Source of the DNA: Cladochytrium replicatum
Lineage: Eukaryota; Chytridiomycota; Chytridiomycetes; Cladochytriales; Cladochytriaceae
Assembly: GCA_025526935.1 (NCBI GenBank)
Contig: JAHLKD010000052.1
Coordinates: 303,992-367,991 of the forward strand
DNA: 64,000 nucleotides
Direction of reading: 5' to 3'
Shown: positions 45,451 through 55,254 of the stretch, one piece after another
How the letters are laid out: every line of letters begins with the position of its first letter
How positions within the stretch are numbered: position 1 is the first letter of the stretch
Program-made: the position numbers and the translations under genes
The notes under the pieces: model-generated
What the model was told of the DNA's origin: nothing
The model's input: only the letters and a program-made list of their open reading frames with translations
Database searches by the model: none

Positions 45451-45667
45451 TCAGACAGTCATACACGAATCCTTCTTCGTAAAGCTTGAAGGAAGGCACA
45501 ACTTGACGATACTCAGTGCAATCTCCCCATAATGTCATTGTATGAAAAGTGGACCCACGATCTAAATCTTTCTTCAGAATAGGACAATCAATATCAAGGG
45601 ACCCACATAAACGAATCCTCCTTCGCATATCTGAGGTTGCGAAGACTGGGCAAACTTGGCCGATCAT
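45227..45667 (-). CDS. Hypothetical 146-codon frame in the right repeat arm
   Basis: An open minus frame, beginning MIGQVCPVFATSDMRRR, crosses the right arm of the inverted duplication. Its arm-encoded part (SLGKFLLDRVCLVLFDP) is matched by the left arm on the plus strand (SLGKFLLDRVCSVLFDP at about 43685-43735), without frame breaks over about 50 codons. Family not recognised; may be paralogous gene remains. Confidence 0.3.
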   Translation of the reverse strand: MIGQVCPVFATSDMRRRIRLCGSLDIDCPILKKDLDRGSTFHTMTLWGDCTEYRQVVPSFKLYEEGFVYDCLRTPLTFMMLTTVVNAHSGLNETATAKIPMRWNSSLGKFLLDRVCLVLFDPIGFRWERSLGPLHERNICSPQKHW

Positions 45668-46617
45668 CCTCTTTTCTTATTAACATTAAACGGCGACTGT
45701 GCAATAAATCGTACTTATTTATTTTGTTTTAACACTTCCTTCGTGAAAGTAGACAATAGTCGTGGTTCCCTATTGCAGCTCTGCATGTAGGGTGACTCCT
45801 TAGTGAATGTCGACAAGGGACGCGACGCGATGTCTAACATGGGGGCTCGACAGATGGGTCAGCGTGTTCGGCGGAGGAAGGTTGCTTGGTTGCTGGCAAG
45901 CGTGATCTGGTCATCCTTGATGTACTTCCGCATGTAAGGTGACTCCTTGGTGAAATTCGAAAGATGACTGCACTCGAAACCTCATGTGAGTGGTATGATA
46001 GATGGTTCCTGGTGTTTGGCAGAGGAAAGTGCTGACAGATCGTTCCTCGTGTTTGGCTGAGGAAAGTTCATCGGTTACTGCAGGGCGACATGCCGCGCAA
46101 TCTTTTCATCATTGACTTGATCTGCAATGTCCTGATCATGTTTCATGCAAGCTTTTGTGACAGTTGACAAAAGCCGTAGTGGCGGAGGCGGTCCGTGATA
46201 AATGGATGCTCTTTCGTGAAAGAAGAAAGCCATCGCGGCTGCCTTGGATTCCTGAGCGTGAAATGCTCATCTATGCTGTCACATGCAGCTTGATGGGCGT
46301 GGCTTTCATGTCAGCCTTGACCTTTTGCATATACGGTGCCGTCCGCAAGAAAGTTAATAGAAGCCGAGATTTGCTCCGATTCTTTAATTGCAATAAACCA
46401 TTATTCATTTATGCCAATCTGCTTTCGGCTATTACCAAATATGGTAATTAAAAATCTGACATGTTTCATGGTAATGTCCACTTGACACAGACTTGACAGG
46501 TTGACAGACTGTGGTTCGCAATTTGCCCCTGACTCTGGCGCTGACAATCTTCTCGTTGTCTTTCCCATTCTCTAACTCAGCTACAACAATCTCTTCGAAT
46601 TCTCGGTTGTTGACCAT
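45668..46617. repeat. Degenerate short repeats, no gene supported
   Basis: The phrase gcatgtagggtgactccttagtgaa at about 45784-45808 recurs in altered form at about 45931-45955 (gcatgtaaggtgactccttggtgaa) and weakly near 45735 and 46200. On the minus strand the units read as (T)FTKESPYM. Old tandem repeat or decayed gene. Confidence 0.4.
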
Positions 46618-49600
46618 ATGCTTCCAAACCTCACGTACACCTCCGTTGACTCCTCCGATGCTCCGGTCGTGTCGTTCATGACCACGCCGCTCTCTCCGCG
46701 CATCCTCTCCGTACCATCTGCTCCAACTGTAACAAGGGCTGATGCTGTCGTCATATCTCGACCACACAGAATGCTTTCCGCATCGCGGCACCATCCTAAT
46801 CATAGACCAGAAACACCGACTCCAGAGCCTCAGCATCTCAACTCCCCTGCAGATGACTCTCGGCGCATTTCAGACCCACATCTTGCACGATACGCACCAG
46901 AACTAACCGCCTTGCTGACGCTGTCGCCGGCGGCAGACGATAGACGAGCACAACTCCGGCGAGGATCGAAATCGTCTATAAAGACTGACACCTCACATTC
47001 TTCCGGCTCCACCAGCAGCTACAGAAACCGAAATAATACTACCACCATTAATAGTTCCGAGGAAATGTCGACCGCCCAGAAACGCATGTCCGCGCCGCCC
47101 AACTCACTCGAATTTATCGAACAAACAGCACACTTTTATTCTCCACAGCGACGGCCACTTCGCCCTGAAACGCCATCTACGTCGGACACGTCCAGCGAAG
47201 GAACCTGGGGTCGAGAGTTGCGTGATCGTTCGGTGACTTCGTCCAACGCTGGATCTGATACCTCGTCCAACGTCTCTAGCACTAGCAGCCTAGATTACTC
47301 ACCGCGAGCACGCCATCACTCAGCGTCCAGCGTCCAGAGACCGACCCATCACATTCGTAACACATTTGCTGCTCCATTGTCGGCTGTTCCGATAGAACTT
47401 TGTGCAAATGATCCTTTCACTGCGACCGCATCATCGCCAATTCCAGATATAGAGATAGAGGATACAACCTTGCCGGTAAAGCCTAAGACGGGTGTAGAGA
47501 TATTAGTTCCGGATGCGGATGACGATTGCGATTCGAATGTCGCAACGATCGGTGCAACTGACTTAGACGAGGAGGACCTGCACAGCACCCACACGAAGCG
47601 CAAGAACATTCTCTTCGGGGGACATGTTCAGCCCACCTCGGTCCCCGAAACTATTGCACCTATATCTATCATCCAAAAATCAGCAAGAAAACGCGATAGC
47701 GGCACCATGAGCACATCCTCCACAGCTAGCAGCCAACCAACTCAGCGTAGCTTCACCAAAGACAAGCCAGTCCCGCCTCCCATCGATACGTCCAACGACG
47801 TTCTGTCTCGTCCGACCACCCACGCCGCGCGCGAGGAAGTTCGTCGGGAGAAGGGTGACCTTGGGAACGCCAGCCCTGCCCACGCCGACGACCGTCTCTC
47901 GTGGCCCGTGATGCGACGCTACAACGACGCCGATGACACTGACGACGTAGTTCTCGTCGGCGTAAAGCGTGCGGCCGAAGACGACGGCGATGAGGACGCA
48001 AAGGAGGCGCTGCGACGGAAACGGGTCAGCGTGACGTTCAAAGACGTGCATGAGATAATCCCGAGGTCTCCTTCGACGGTTTCCATTGTTACGACTGACA
48101 CCACGGGATCGGAAGATTCGGTTCCCATGATTCGCGTTTCGAGGCAACCGGTTCAAGCTGTAAAAGCAGCCGTTGTAGCAATGAAAACCGCGCAGCAGTC
48201 TGCCCAGAAGGGACTGGCGTCGAAAGCTGAAGAAGAGATGCTTTCAAAGCGCAAGCGGATTGCAAGGGAGATCCTCGAGAGCGAGAGGCGATATTGCGAC
48301 GACCTCGCGTTGATGAAGCGAGTAAGTTTTCCGCACTATTATACGGCAAAAGCTAATCATTTTGTTGCAGGTCTTCGTTGAGCCGCTGAAGCCACCTTCT
48401 CGAGGCAACGGCCGGATCATTCCGGAGCCAAACCTCTTTGTAGCCCCTATGCTGACGCTGACTCGATCTAATTCGGTCTCATCGTCCTCTACCTCCCGAT
48501 CTTCCAGCACGGCGTCAAACCGCCCTGCAAGCACCGGCTCCTCCATGATCCTAACGAACGAGCAGTTCAACGCCATATTCAGCAACGTCGAGGACATCAT
48601 CCGAGTCAACAACTTCCTCCTCGCCAGACTTGAAGACCGCCTCCAAGGTACATTTGATGTGCCCGTGGAATCAGACTCTGGGGCGTCGAGGTGGACACCA
48701 GAGAACGGCAGGCTCGGCGACGTGTTTTCCCGACTTGTGAGTTTCTTCATGAGCCGTATAATCTTATCTTGCAGATGACTAACACTGTTCTCTGTTTGTA
48801 GGGCCACTTTTTGAAGGTGTACCGCTTTTACATCAAGAACTACGACAGCGCGATCGCGGTCGTGCGAGACCAGAAAGACCGAAACCCGTTCTTTGCGGCG
48901 TTCCTACGGGAGCAAAGCAATGCGGGAATCACGAAAGGGCTGGCGTTCGAGTCGTTCTTGATCATGCCTGTTCAGCGGATCCCTCGGTACCGGCTGCTGC
49001 TTGAGGTGAGTACTCAAAGAATCGAATTTCGCATGAACGAGTTGTTGATGGATGTCAAATTGTAGAATATATACCGGTACACTAGCCCGACTCACCCCGA
49101 TTACCAGGACTTGTCTGTGTCGCTTCGACTTGTGGAGACTGGTAACTGACACTAATACATGGTTTGTTTTGTCAACTAAATCATTAACCTTGTTTATTAG
49201 TTGCACGATGGATGAACGAGAGTATTCGGGAACAAGAGCTATTCATGCAGACTCTGCATGTCCAATCTGCGCTCTACCCTTCAGAGGTGAAATAATAAAT
49301 ATTCATTTTTTGTTTCAAAAGTTCTGAAATTTTTGGTTTCTCAAATCAGAATTTGCTAGAAGCCGGGCGACGATTGTTGCGAGTAGGCAAAATCAACAAG
49401 GTAGAGTAGTTAACCACTTGAGATATGCGTTTACTCATGTTCTCTCTTTTGCTTCGCAGATTTGCAGGAAAAACATCCAGATTAGGTGGATGTACCTGTT
49501 CAACGACATTCTCGTTCTCACCAGGTAAATATTCATTTCGATATTTATTTCAAAGCTGTGTCTGACTTTCTGTGCAGCCCGACGCCGTTCCCGCAGCTCA

Positions 49601-50898
49601 TCAACCACGGCAAGTACGACCTCGAGGACATTTACGTCAGCGACGTGTCGTACATCGAATGCATGCCCACGGTCTTTTCCATCGAGACTCCCACGCGGAG
49701 TTTCCAAGCATACACAGGTGAGACGAATGTGGGTAGGATGATGAACATTGATAACGTAAGAATGATTTTAGACACAAGGGAGGAGAAGGAAGCGTGGATT
49801 GAAGCGATCACAAAGGCAAAAGAAACGCTCGCGCAGAACCGAAAGACGCTCGCGCTTGGTATGTAATAGTTCAAGATTGAAACGGTTGCTCACTGTTTGC
49901 TGATCCTTCCTGATAGGACTGCCGAGTCGCACGCCGTCCACGCAGCTTGCACCGATCTGGATTCCTGACGCAGCAGCACCGCATTGCATGTCTTGCCGGC
50001 GAGAATTTACATTCCTCCGACGTAGGGTAATCAAAAAAGTATGCGTTGAAACTGATTTCAATCGCTGACTAGTTATGACAGCATCATTGCAGGCACTGTG
50101 GTCGAGTCGTTTGTCATGATTGTTCCACGGGGGTAAATTATTCACACAACAAACACTCAGCAACTCAGCATTCGAGCTAACATCTCGTTCTTTGTAGACT
50201 TTTGTGAAGTCAACTTCGGAGCGCGACATTGCCCTTCGAGCATGTGACACCTGCTGCGACCGGATCGAGCGCGAGCAAGTCGGTGTTGTCGTGAACAACC
50301 CTCGTCGCTACAGCGTGAGCGGCTCGTTGCTCTCGCACTCTTCCGAGCCGACACGAAACGCTGAAGCCACAGGCACACGAAGACGTCTTCCTGTACCTAA
50401 CAAGACTTCGCATCGTGTGAGTGCGCCGGCGGACCTAGAGGACGTACTGAGGCTTCGGCCTGGTGAAGGGTGGTTTGAGAGGATGCTAAGATGGGTGTGG
50501 GGCGAGACGAACACGGCCCCTGAATCGACGCTGGAGAAGTGCGGGCTTTGTTCGGAGAACTTTGGGTTGCTAGTTAAGAAGGTAAGATTTTGGGTACAAA
50601 GATCGTTATAGTCAAAGGTGCTCAATATATCTTTGGTTGATATCTGTAGTGCGAGTGCAAAAGATGCGGTCGTGCTGGTGAGTAGAGTTTCGAAAAGAAT
50701 ACGTTTGCTGGTTTGCTGACTCCGTCTGCTTCAGTTTGTGATGGTTGCTCAAAACATCCCGGAGTATGTGATGCATGTCGACATGGCGTTGAGCCTTCTC
50801 GAGTCGTTCCCGCTTGTGACGGATGGAGCTTTGTTGGGGAACTCGATGAGTGCGGTACCACGAGCAGCGATTCGGAAAGTAGCTGCACTGGGAGGTGA
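46618..50898 (+). CDS. DH-PH-FYVE Rho guanine-nucleotide exchange factor, 13 exons
   Basis: Exons 46618-48321, 48371-48736, 48802-49005, 49066-49141, 49201-49286, 49350-49400, 49460-49524, 49578-49858, 49917-50026, 50082-50132, 50198-50581, 50650-50677, 50735-50898; 1189 aa. About 540 N-terminal residues are disordered. The DH domain starts RKRIAREILESERRYCDDLA, carries a Ser-rich insert of about 45 residues, and continues FESFLIMPVQRIPRYRLLLE and TSPTHPDYQDL. The PH domain contains IQIRWMYLFNDILVL and ILDTREEKEAWIEAI. FYVE finger: WIPDAAAPHCMSC, FLRRR joined to HHCRHCGRVVCHDCS, LRACDTC. A second Cys-rich finger (CGLC, CECKRCGRAVCDGC, CDAC) ends the protein and lacks the basic lipid-binding patch. 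FGD-type GEFs activate Cdc42/Rho at PI3P membranes; role inferred from domains. Confidence 0.9.
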
Positions 50899-51536
50899 AT
50901 AGTTGTTTTTGTCGTTTATAGAGGCATCATTCCGAGCTGGGACAATACCCAGGATTTTTATTCTTTGGGAACATTTTCCCTACGTATATTAGTTAATGTG
51001 TTACTCTATTCTCTCTCTAATTTTTTGTTCGGGTTGCAAACTCTTTAGCTTTGTTTCTTGCTTTTCATGCTATTGAGTTTGATCGTGCTGCTTTGGCTTG
51101 TTTGCTTTTTGGGTGCTTCCGTCTCACACTCGTAAAATATACGATTTCGTTTCAAATTCTTTCTCCTTTTCCTAACTTGCATCTTAATGGCAAACTGGAT
51201 TGTTCCAGAGTGATCTCACAGGCTGTGGATAAATTTAAAGCACCAGCAACTAAGAGCTGTTGAATTACAAATGACACTGCCTATCGTAATCCCACCAAAG
51301 TTTGACCGCCAAGGCATGCATAGCTCAGCCCACTGCGTGTCCGCATTCCATACACCCGTCATCCTGTTTCGTCGTGTTCCTCCGCCCCAAATCACCAAAT
51401 CACCAAATCACACCTTCCCAATCGGTGCCACTGCGACAATCCACCTGTGGCACACCTGTGGCACAACGTGGCGCTCAGTTGTATTTAAACCAAGGGACCA
51501 TGTCGTGATCCCACCGTAATTACTCTGATCCCAAGC
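50899..51536. other. Intergenic, no gene supported
   Basis: T-rich 3' flank of the RhoGEF, then a stretch with two tandem caccaaatca units at about 51391-51410 and cacctgtggcacacctgtgg at about 51443-51462. No gene seen; the right part should hold the promoter of the gene at 51537. Confidence 0.35.
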
Positions 51537-51938
51537 ATGTCTGAACAACAAACTGACCGCGGACTCTTCTCTGACCTCGCCGCAAAGGTTCAGACCACCT
51601 TGGCTGCCGTCGAGGGCGAGGGGAAGCAAAACCACACCGGACTGAAGATTGGAGCCGGTGTTCTTGGCGTTGCTGCCGTCGCTGGTGAGTGGGGGGCTGG
51701 GGGTGTGTCATTATTTCTGATGTTTTTTGGATGTATGAGCGTGGATATCGACGTGGATCGTATTGATAGTGTTTCACCGTTTCTTACTGTTCAATATTCT
51801 TCTGATATAGGCGCTGGGTACCTTGCGTACGACCAATGGCTCAAGCACCACAACAAAGAGCACAACGAGGAGGCGGAGGCTGAATTCAAGTCTCTCGCTA
51901 ATGCGGCCGAGCAGCCCCAGAGCCGTGAACTCAAGTAA
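51537..51938 (+). CDS. Small protein with glycine-rich hydrophobic segment, 2 exons
   Basis: Exons 51537-51684 and 51811-51938 (126-nt intron) give 91 aa. MSEQQTDRGLFSDLAAKVQT is followed by a short Gly/Ala/Val hydrophobic segment (GLKIGAGVLGVAAVAGAGYL, split by the intron) and a charged helical tail (HHNKEHNEEAEAEFKSLANA). The hydrophobic part has a glycine-zipper look and could insert in a membrane. No family recognised. The intron keeps frame and has consensus ends, so the gene is probably real. Confidence 0.6.
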   Translation: MSEQQTDRGLFSDLAAKVQTTLAAVEGEGKQNHTGLKIGAGVLGVAAVAGEWGAGGVSLFLMFFGCMSVDIDVDRIDSVSPFLTVQYSSDIGAGYLAYDQWLKHHNKEHNEEAEAEFKSLANAAEQPQSRELK

Positions 51939-52631
51939 CTTCTTTGTGCCGACCTTTAATTTTGGTATTGTCGTGATACTGTGGAGTGCGGAGAATCCGA
52001 ATGCATTTTTGAGATAAAATTAAAATAATGTGATTTTAGTCGAAAGGAGTGCTCGAAGGAGTGAACAAATTTCAAACTGGTATGGATTCGCTTCTTTAAA
52101 GAAAGTATTTTGTTTCGAGCATATATATATTTATGTCCGGACAAATAAGCGCTACGAAAATTTCTGCTGCCTTGCCCTGATCTCATACTCCGCTCCACAA
52201 TATTTGTTTGTTTTGTTCTTTCTTGTTTGGCTTAAATCTACCTCTCATGTTCGATCTTGTTCTATTGACAAATCCCACTCTTTCATCTTCAGTCGCGAGC
52301 ATTCCATCTTCAATCGAACGACCACTTTGACTATGAGTTACTCTTTCTGCAGTATTCGAAGTGAAGTGGTCTTGCATATTCAGATTCATTAATAAGTGAT
52401 CCAGACGAATTCGAATACTGCCCCCTAGCATATGTGGATTCATTAATAAGTGATCCAAACGAATTCGAATACTGCCCCATTACAATCTCAGAGATTTGTG
52501 TTCTCCAAACTTGTGAGTATTTTTCATGTCCAGGCAAGGCAGTGTCACCACATCATACTTCATACTGATTTGGAAACATTGTTATTATTGATGAGGCCGT
52601 TGTTTCTCAAAGCTCACAGTCATGTGTGGAA
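51939..52631. repeat. Intergenic with a 54-bp tandem duplication
   Basis: attcattaataagtgatcca followed by gacgaattcgaatactgcccc at 52384-52425 is repeated with one change at 52438-52479, offset 54 bp. A weaker partial unit (cagtattcgaagtg) lies just upstream. No gene seen. Confidence 0.6.
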
Positions 52632-53120
52632 TGTTGTGGCAGATTGGCATAGTAGGAGTAGGGTATACTCCGTTCAAACGTGATTGAGTAGAGTCGATCC
52701 TGAGATCAGCATTGCATACTCTTATATAGGAGTATGGCTTGATTACTAAACTACTGTTCCCAGTAAGTAAATATTACTATGATTACTAAAGAGTGCTTCA
52801 ATCAGACAATGGATTCTTTGTTCCAAACAGGAACAGAGAATACCTATGAACTAACGTACCGTGTAGTATACGTAATATTACCATATTTGGTAATAACATA
52901 GAAGACACGTACGTACACGTTTCCACCATCATAAATACATATCACTCTTCCTGAGTAAACAATTGTTATCGTCTTAACAGTTATAACTGACAGGTCTCTC
53001 TGCATCCCGCATGGAGAACTCCTGGACGTCTCCAGTCCATCCATTATGAAGTAGTGTGTTATGTGTTTGGTTGTTTAAGTGACTGTAGTAATAGAGTCCT
53101 GTAACGTTCATAATCCAACA
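52632..53120 (-). mobile_element. Copia-type LTR (single copy seen)
   Basis: On the minus strand the 489-bp block starts TGTTGGATTATG and ends CCACAACA (5-bp TGTTG/CAACA ends). It is preceded by a purine tract GGGAGGGTG (53121-53129) as at the start of a 3' LTR, and contains a TATA-like CTATATAAGAG in its last quarter. No second LTR or coding internal region was recognised to its right, so it is the end of a heavily decayed element. It carries the 18-bp near-palindrome attaccaaatatggtaat (minus sense; 52877-52894). Confidence 0.5.
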
Positions 53121-54819
53121 CACCCTCCCAGTTTTGGGCAACCGAGGTGATCCTGGGGTCAAAACAATGTAATTTGATGCTGCAAATTGAATGCCTGTGT
53201 TTGCACTGCACAACAATGCGTATTGACCAAACAACTGCATGTCGAAGTTGCCAAAAGATTAAATTTGCTCAACCAGTCCTTGGCAAGTGAGCTGATCCAG
53301 GGGTCGATAACTATGTAAGATGATGGTGAGAATCAATTGTTAGACAGCAGATTAAGAATTTTAGTAATTCTCTTTCACACGCCGGCAAAACACACAAAAA
53401 TAATTGATTTAAAGTGAATCTGGCCATTAAAAAATGCTTTGTTTTCCTAGAACTCCCACTGTTCCAACTTATTTGAAGATCTCGATTGCAGAATCCCTTT
53501 CTTGTTAGAATAACTACCCTCAAGAACCTTGTACAGATGGACAGAATAACCTTCCTAGTGAGTGAGCATTACTGTAAGACTGAAAAACAACTTGAGTTTC
53601 GGACAGTGCTGAGACCTTTAGGTTTCTGGGATTTATGGACAATGGCCCAAAAAAGTTACAGATTATAGTGATGATTCAAATAGTTGAAAAGGGAATACCA
53701 AGGAGTTCAGTAGAAGCCAGACCCATCCCCATTTTGTCTACACTTGGTAATAACAATCTCAGAATTCTTCAAATCAAACAATACTAATAATCGGAATTAC
53801 ATTGGGCGAAAAAATATTTAACACCTACAGACACAATAACTCCACCAATTCAAGACGATCACTGCTTTATACTCATCAATATTGAACACCATAGTTACAT
53901 CCCATCACACTCTCCACTACAATCCAATTGTGCCAGAGACTTGCTTCTAAGCTGTTATTGTGCCGTCAAAATATTGGACCCTGCTGGTGCCAGTACATGT
54001 TAGCCCTCCCTTTCTATCAGTAAGCAGTAGTGGAGGCGGCATTAGAGGAGGATGTCCCGATGTCGACCTGTCTCCTGAAAGTAAAATAACCTTCAAGTAA
54101 CTGTCCTTGCTTCTACAGCAATCCGCAAGGCAAAGTCCAAACACTGGGAGCAAGCGAACCAACCTACTGCTTCTGAAATCGTCTTCAGGTCACCCAGTAG
54201 TCTATCTAGGATGATCTGTTGCTATTTGCAACGCGTTCTTAGATCTGTGGTCACGTGTTCTACTTTCAAACCCATGAACATAAATCTGAACAAATCAAAA
54301 ATTAATTAAATTCTAAACAAATCAAAAATTAATTGAATTCTAAACAAAGGAAAGGAAATCCCATTCACCCAACTCTTTCCTCAAATCTCTTTCTATGCCA
54401 CATTTGCGGCGCACACCATGACACCGAAGGCAGTGACAGAGAATGCATAGTATTTGGCTCAAGCTGAGGTTGCATGTCTCAACATCACAAGCAGCAAATC
54501 GATTCATGCTCATGCTTATTGACACCGGCACTCCAGACAATTGGCTAAATAAAAACAGATCATCATGATGGTCAATAGATTTTGGTGGACAGACCTCTAC
54601 AGTTTCTTGACCTTCTGTGATCATAGTTCAATTAAATGCTAAACTACATCCAAATAGTGGCGCTTGTATGTGCCATACGGGAAAGGCATATTCTATGATA
54701 GGATTTTATTTCACTTACAGTAACGTGTACACAAGTATGTGTGTGTTCTTTCCATTGTGGAAATTAAAAACACTACCAGTTGTTGTTAACGTAATAAAAA
54801 CACCAGAAAACTTATAGGA
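53121..54819. other. AT-rich stretch, no gene supported
   Basis: Probably decayed element interior near 53121-53330. A 27-bp tandem unit (aacaaatcaaaaattaatt...) is repeated at about 54292-54345. No coding frame of quality. Confidence 0.35.
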
Positions 54820-54901
54820 CGTCAGCAACAGGATTTGAACCTGTGAGCGTAGAACGCAACAGATTTCAAGTCTGTCTCCTTAACCACTCGGACATACTGA
54901 C
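54820..54901 (-). tRNA. tRNA-Ser (anticodon UGA)
   Basis: The minus strand folds as an 82-nt class II tRNA. The acceptor stem GTCAGTA pairs with TGCTGAC (54827-54821), with discriminator G. The anticodon loop CTTGAAA with TGA sits within a GACAGA..TCTGTT-type stem. A long variable arm (TGCGTTCTACGCTCA) follows, then the T arm CAGGTTCAAATCCTG, which is also the B box. The A-box-like TCCGAGTGGTTAAGG is present. No intron. It reads UCA/UCG-type serine codons. A retroelement tail begins within a few bases of its 5' end. Confidence 0.93.
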
Positions 54902-54958
54902 AGTAAGCACATGTGTATTTGTTGGATAATCAATACATATCATGAAAGTTAAAAAAAA
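54902..54958 (+). mobile_element. Extremely 5'-truncated LINE/SINE 3' tail
   Basis: About 57 bp with the same terminal hairpin and poly(A) as the SINE and LINEs further right: atgtgtatt (54911-54919) pairs with aatacatat (54932-54940), the loop shares gttgga-y-aat with the LINE, and A8 follows at 54951-54958. It abuts the 5' end of the tRNA-Ser gene. Confidence 0.75.
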
Positions 54959-54967
54959 CAACACATA

Positions 54968-55254
54968 GTGGCTCAGTCAGTACGAATCCGACTTTTCGAA
55001 GCTAAACTCCGCGGTTCGAATCCTCTAGGGGTCTGGATTCGAATTTCCTACGAAATGTATCTCTCGCAATATCGTGTCACGTGCAAGTACCGCGCCACAC
55101 CTCCTTCGATTCGCCCTTGCCTTCGCTCCTCTTTCCTACGGCTCGCACGGCTCCCCAAGTACTGAAGATTCCAAATCTTGGTTGAAGTACACGTGGGTGA
55201 CATGTACTGATTAAGCATTGTCAATACATGTTATAACATTCAAAAAAAAAAAAA
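54968..55254 (+). mobile_element. tRNA-headed SINE sharing the LINE 3' end
   Basis: The head has pol III promoter boxes (tggctcagtcagt and ggttcgaatcct, the latter a perfect B box) but does not fold as a full tRNA. A body of about 130 bp follows. From 55138 (acggctcgcacggctcccca) the sequence matches the LINE end at 57668 and finishes with hairpin acatgta/tacatgt (55200-55206, 55225-55231) and A13. Interpreted as a SINE mobilised by the neighbouring LINE family. Confidence 0.8.

Noticed and set aside
54968-55060. A second functional tRNA gene next to tRNA-Ser
   Set aside because: Good A/B boxes, but no complete cloverleaf and the unit continues into a LINE-like tail with poly(A); called a SINE instead.
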